NCBI GenBank assembly: GCA_016183225.1
Contig: JACPEZ010000017.1
Span: 1 to 17,134 of the forward strand
Source of the DNA: Candidatus Daviesbacteria bacterium
GTDB lineage: Bacteria > Patescibacteriota > Microgenomatia > Daviesbacterales > UBA10151
Direction of reading: 5' to 3'
Length of the DNA: 17,134 nucleotides
The notes under the pieces are model-generated. The model was not told where the DNA came from, did not search any database, and saw only the letters and a program-made list of their open reading frames with translations. A program made the translations under genes and the position numbers. Below, piece by piece: positions 14,308 through 17,134 of the stretch. Positions within the stretch are counted from its first letter, which is position 1, and the number at the start of each line of letters is the position of its first letter.

Positions 14308-16172
14308 ATAAATGGATTTTACTGCTATTGACGGTTCTTTTGGTGGTTTTATCCCAGTACTATTTATTGAGTGGTGTTTTAACTTTAGGGTTTAAACCTG
14401 ATGACTGGATTTTATATTTTAGCTATAAGTTACTTGGGTCCCATCCTTTATCTAAAATAATATCAGTCTGGTTGGAAAGAGGAATTTATACTACATATCA
14501 GGTTTACTATTTGGGATTTTTAGATAGTTTGGTAAGTTTAAATTATCAGGCTTTTCAATATATTAATTTAACTTTTAAAATTTTAGCCACTTTAAGTCTG
14601 TATCCTTTAACGCAAGTATTGTTTAAAAGAAAAATACTTTCATTTTTGGCAGTCCTGCTTTTCTCAATTGCTCCTTCAGCAGTCGGCCCTTTAGAGTTTG
14701 TGGTTAAGGGAAGTGATTATTTAGCCATCATCTGGATGAATCTTTTTTTGATGGTATATTATCTGATAATTGCAAATAAGCTGGTTGGATTAAAGTATTA
14801 TTTTCTTCTATTTTTCCTGTTTATTTTATCGCTGGCATTTTCACCGATTAGAATTTTTCCGCTTATAGTAATTCCACCATTGGTTGAAATATTTCTAATA
14901 TTGAAACACTTTGATTGGGCTGCAGTGAAAAAGTCTTTAATCAGACTGGTAGTTCTTTACGGGCCCTTTGTTGTTTTGATTCTTTATTCCCCTATCTCTG
15001 TATTGGGGGATGCCAGAGGTCCTTTTGGGGTCTTTGATGTTGTTTTAAAAGGCAACTGGTTTCATATTTTAGCGCCGCTTTCAGGCATAGGTTACACTTT
15101 TATATCCAATGACTTTTGGGGGAAAATATTTGGTTTGATAATGACAGATAATTTTAAAAATTATCTATATTTTTTAGCAGGAGGACCTACAATCATCCTT
15201 GGATTGTTGACTGCATTAATAGTTTGGGCGGGAATTTTAAAACACAAACTACTTTTTTTTATTGTTACGGCACTGCTTAATTTTATATTCCAGGTTTTAA
15301 TTTTCTTTATTGCATTTCATCATTTGCAGGTACAGACTTTTCCACAAGCAAACTACGACCCGATAAATCTGTATTCGGTTATTTTTGGAGGTTACATAAT
15401 AATACTCGGATTTATGGTTTTGCTAAACTGGTTAAAATGGGGGAGAAGCGATAAAGTTCTGGCCGGTATTTGGATGGGTTCAGCAGTTTTGCTTATTTTT
15501 ACCTCTTTAACATGGGTCTTCGGTCCATTGGGAACAGGATTTAGCAGTACAAGTTATTATTTGGTAGTTGCCTCAATCGGGTCTTCTCTAATGGTTGCGG
15601 CTTTTTTAGTTTCGATCTACGATAAACTTAAGGTAAGTAGACTAAAACTATTGGCTTTTATTCCTTTTTTAATTCTTATTCCTATTTTGGGAATGAATAG
15701 TTATACTATCCATTCGAGATTTTCTTCTCTAAACAAAGATGGTCTTAATGCAGCGGGACAGATTGCCATGCAGCAGGAAGCTAGAAGAGTTATGAAAGAT
15801 TACAAAATTTCAGATTCCGCCCTTTGGTACTTTGATACTTCGGATATTACTAATGGGCCTTTTTATTCCGAAGGCTTTTTAACAAGTTTTCCTTTTTTTA
15901 TGCATCTTAGGGACAATAAATTGACAGACGGTTGCATTGGGGTAATCTATGAGGATGCTAAAATGGTAGAATTAAGAAAATTAGTTCAAGTTCAAGATGG
16001 AATACCAGGATTTAATCATCCGGCTTTATGCGTAAACAATGGGAAGGGTGGTTTTAAGAGCATATTTTTCAATGCAGAGGATTTCTATGCTTTTAAACTA
16101 AAGGGCAAAAAACTGATCGATATTAAAGAAATTGTTTTGGATAAGCTAAATATTAACCAGGCAAATGAATAA
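14304..16172 (+). CDS. Polytopic membrane protein with conserved C-terminal domain, GT-C-like (paralog 2)
   Basis: The 622-residue protein is a tandem duplicate of the upstream gene. It repeats the N-terminal helix, an acidic early loop (FKPDDWILY, Asp33/Asp34), SVWLERGIYTT matching the SERGAYSTI of its neighbour, the multi-helix core and the tail blocks AAGQIAMQ, YFDTSDI, GPFYSE, FPFFMHL, DGCIGVIY (Cys544), HPALCV (Cys576), EDFYAFKLK and LIDIK. The tail is better conserved between the copies than the membrane core. The two cysteines, about 31 residues apart in both copies, could form a disulfide if the tail is outside the membrane. The gene is coupled to its upstream paralog by a 4-bp overlap and overlaps the following GT2 start by 8 bp. 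The family is unnamed as far as I can tell; a GT-C-like transferase is the best guess. Confidence 0.7.
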   Translation: MNKWILLLLTVLLVVLSQYYLLSGVLTLGFKPDDWILYFSYKLLGSHPLSKIISVWLERGIYTTYQVYYLGFLDSLVSLNYQAFQYINLTFKILATLSLYPLTQVLFKRKILSFLAVLLFSIAPSAVGPLEFVVKGSDYLAIIWMNLFLMVYYLIIANKLVGLKYYFLLFFLFILSLAFSPIRIFPLIVIPPLVEIFLILKHFDWAAVKKSLIRLVVLYGPFVVLILYSPISVLGDARGPFGVFDVVLKGNWFHILAPLSGIGYTFISNDFWGKIFGLIMTDNFKNYLYFLAGGPTIILGLLTALIVWAGILKHKLLFFIVTALLNFIFQVLIFFIAFHHLQVQTFPQANYDPINLYSVIFGGYIIILGFMVLLNWLKWGRSDKVLAGIWMGSAVLLIFTSLTWVFGPLGTGFSSTSYYLVVASIGSSLMVAAFLVSIYDKLKVSRLKLLAFIPFLILIPILGMNSYTIHSRFSSLNKDGLNAAGQIAMQQEARRVMKDYKISDSALWYFDTSDITNGPFYSEGFLTSFPFFMHLRDNKLTDGCIGVIYEDAKMVELRKLVQVQDGIPGFNHPALCVNNGKGGFKSIFFNAEDFYAFKLKGKKLIDIKEIVLDKLNINQANE

Positions 16173-16899
16173 AAGGGTAAAAGTTGCAGTTGTAATTCCT
16201 GCATATAATTCGGAAAATACCCTGGAATGGGTTTATAGAAATATACCCCAAAAGGGTATTGATGAGATTATCATAGTTGATGACGGATCAAAAGATAATA
16301 CCGTTGGAGTAATCAAAAAACTTGGAATAAAACCTATCATCCATAAACAGAATTTAGGCTACGGGGCTAACCAAAAAACCTTGTATACTAAAGCCTTAAA
16401 ATCCGGGGCAGAATACATTATTATGCTTCATCCTGATGGGCAGTATGACCCTAAAGATCTGCCAAAATTTATTGACGCTTTAAAAAACGGTAAAGGAGAC
16501 CTGATTTTAGGATCCCGCTTTTTATCAAGAGGGGTTAACGAAACTCCATTTTATAAATCAATTTCTTTAAAGCTGATAGCATTTCTTTTTAATTTCGTTT
16601 TAGGCTTGCATCTATCTGAAGTTAATACAGGATATCGCGGTTACAGCGCCAAGTTACTTAAAACAATCCCTTTTTTAAAAAACGGCAACGGATATATTTT
16701 TGATCCGCAGCTGATTATTCAATCGGTTTATTTTGGATTTAAAATTGCCGAAGTTCCGGTTTCAAAAAAATATAACAAAGAGGCAATTTCACCAAATTTT
16801 TCTAAATCCATTGAGCATGGAATTGAGAATATAAAATTGCTTTTTGAGTATATTCTTCATCGCCTTGGAGCTAAAAAAGCAGATTTCTTAACGCCTTAA
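16165..16899 (+). CDS. GT2 glycosyltransferase of the HPDG type, polyprenyl-phosphate sugar synthase-like
   Basis: The 244-residue family 2 enzyme has VVIPAYNSENTL (9-20), EIIIVDDGSKDNT (34-46), NLGYGANQKTL, MLHPDGQYDP (87-96), LGSRFLSRG, NTGYRGYSAK and a C-terminal amphipathic region. The order and the HPDGQY motif match DPM1-like enzymes that make polyprenyl-phosphate sugars at the cytoplasmic face. There is no C-terminal membrane domain. Its ATG sits 8 bp inside the end of the membrane-protein gene, so it is co-translated with both paralogs. That supports a division of labour in which this enzyme charges the lipid carrier and the membrane proteins use it. It is lysine-rich (about 32 K to 8 R), like most genes here and unlike the genes at 4593 and 8875. 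Confidence 0.88.
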   Translation: MNKRVKVAVVIPAYNSENTLEWVYRNIPQKGIDEIIIVDDGSKDNTVGVIKKLGIKPIIHKQNLGYGANQKTLYTKALKSGAEYIIMLHPDGQYDPKDLPKFIDALKNGKGDLILGSRFLSRGVNETPFYKSISLKLIAFLFNFVLGLHLSEVNTGYRGYSAKLLKTIPFLKNGNGYIFDPQLIIQSVYFGFKIAEVPVSKKYNKEAISPNFSKSIEHGIENIKLLFEYILHRLGAKKADFLTP

Positions 16900-16902
16900 A
16901 AA

Positions 16903-17124
16903 TCATCGCTCAATGTCTTTACCTGATTGCCCCAATGCTTCTAAAATTGCTGTTTGGCGACCCTCCAAATGTAATAATGATCTCTCTAACTCACTTTGTA
17001 ACTCTTCTTGAAAATTTTTTTCTTGTTGGGGATTAAAACCAAATATATCCAAATGATTTAGTAGGAGCGTAAGATACTGTCCTGCTGTCCCAAAACGCAA
17101 TTTCCATTCTTGAGGATTTTTCAT
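16903..17124 (-). CDS. Small unknown protein at the window edge, possibly partial
   Basis: From the ATG at 17124 the frame codes for 73 residues, rich in L, Q and E and predicted by eye to be mostly helical (for example QQEKNFQEELQSELERSLL). No membrane segment, signal peptide or known motif is seen. The frame is still open at the window end, so a longer protein starting outside cannot be excluded. It is convergent with the GT2 gene, with three bases between the stops and no terminator hairpin. The coding call rests on the full-length open frame filling the gap and on protein-like composition. Confidence 0.5.
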   Translation of the reverse strand: MKNPQEWKLRFGTAGQYLTLLLNHLDIFGFNPQQEKNFQEELQSELERSLLHLEGRQTAILEALGQSGKDIER

Positions 17125-17134
17125 GCTCGCAACA

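Overview
The window is a compact, AT-rich bacterial segment (roughly 40% GC by eye) given over almost entirely to cell-surface glycan synthesis: nucleotide-sugar enzymes, soluble glycosyltransferases, GT2 enzymes of the polyprenyl-phosphate type and large multi-spanning membrane proteins. Genes abut, overlap by ATGA junctions or overlap at convergent 3' ends. TGA is an ordinary stop, so the code is standard. Weak or absent Shine-Dalgarno sites, lysine-rich proteins, a DUF5667-like exported protein, sigma70-type promoters and hypothetical GT-C-like proteins fit a Patescibacteria/CPR genome, perhaps of Microgenomates type. This placement is inference; no phylogenetic marker gene is present.

Layout. 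1-474: 3' part of a GT4 glycosyltransferase. 484-1553: GME-like SDR epimerase broken by a 38-bp tandem duplication. 1557-3836: large membrane protein. 3789-4508 (-): DPM1-like GT2. 4509-4592: divergent promoters. 4593-8871 (+): divergent Nudix-like protein, WecC-like nucleotide-sugar dehydrogenase, GDP-mannose hydrolase-like Nudix protein, second GME-like epimerase and DUF5667-like exported protein. 8875-9570 (-): YdcF/DUF218-like protein. 9571-9636: interlocked divergent promoters. 9637-10881: deoxysugar C-methyltransferase-like enzyme. 10856-12419 (-): GT2 followed by an RmlD-like reductase whose frame is broken, apparently by a deletion. 12420-12441: a 22-bp bidirectional promoter. 12442-16899 (+): two tandem paralogous 621/622-residue membrane proteins and another GT2. 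16903-17124 (-): small unknown frame at the window edge.

How the genes may work together. The dehydrogenase, SDR enzymes, Gmm-like Nudix protein and C-methyltransferase would make or tune unusual activated sugars. The GT2 proteins would load sugars onto a lipid phosphate carrier, and the membrane proteins would use those lipid-linked sugars on the outer face of the membrane. GT4 would act in the cytoplasm.

The most notable observations are two damaged SDR genes, three divergent promoter regions in which most of the starts look leaderless or nearly so, and a GT2 / tandem GT-C-like module whose paralogs share a conserved two-cysteine C-terminal domain. No RNA gene, CRISPR array or insertion sequence was recognised.
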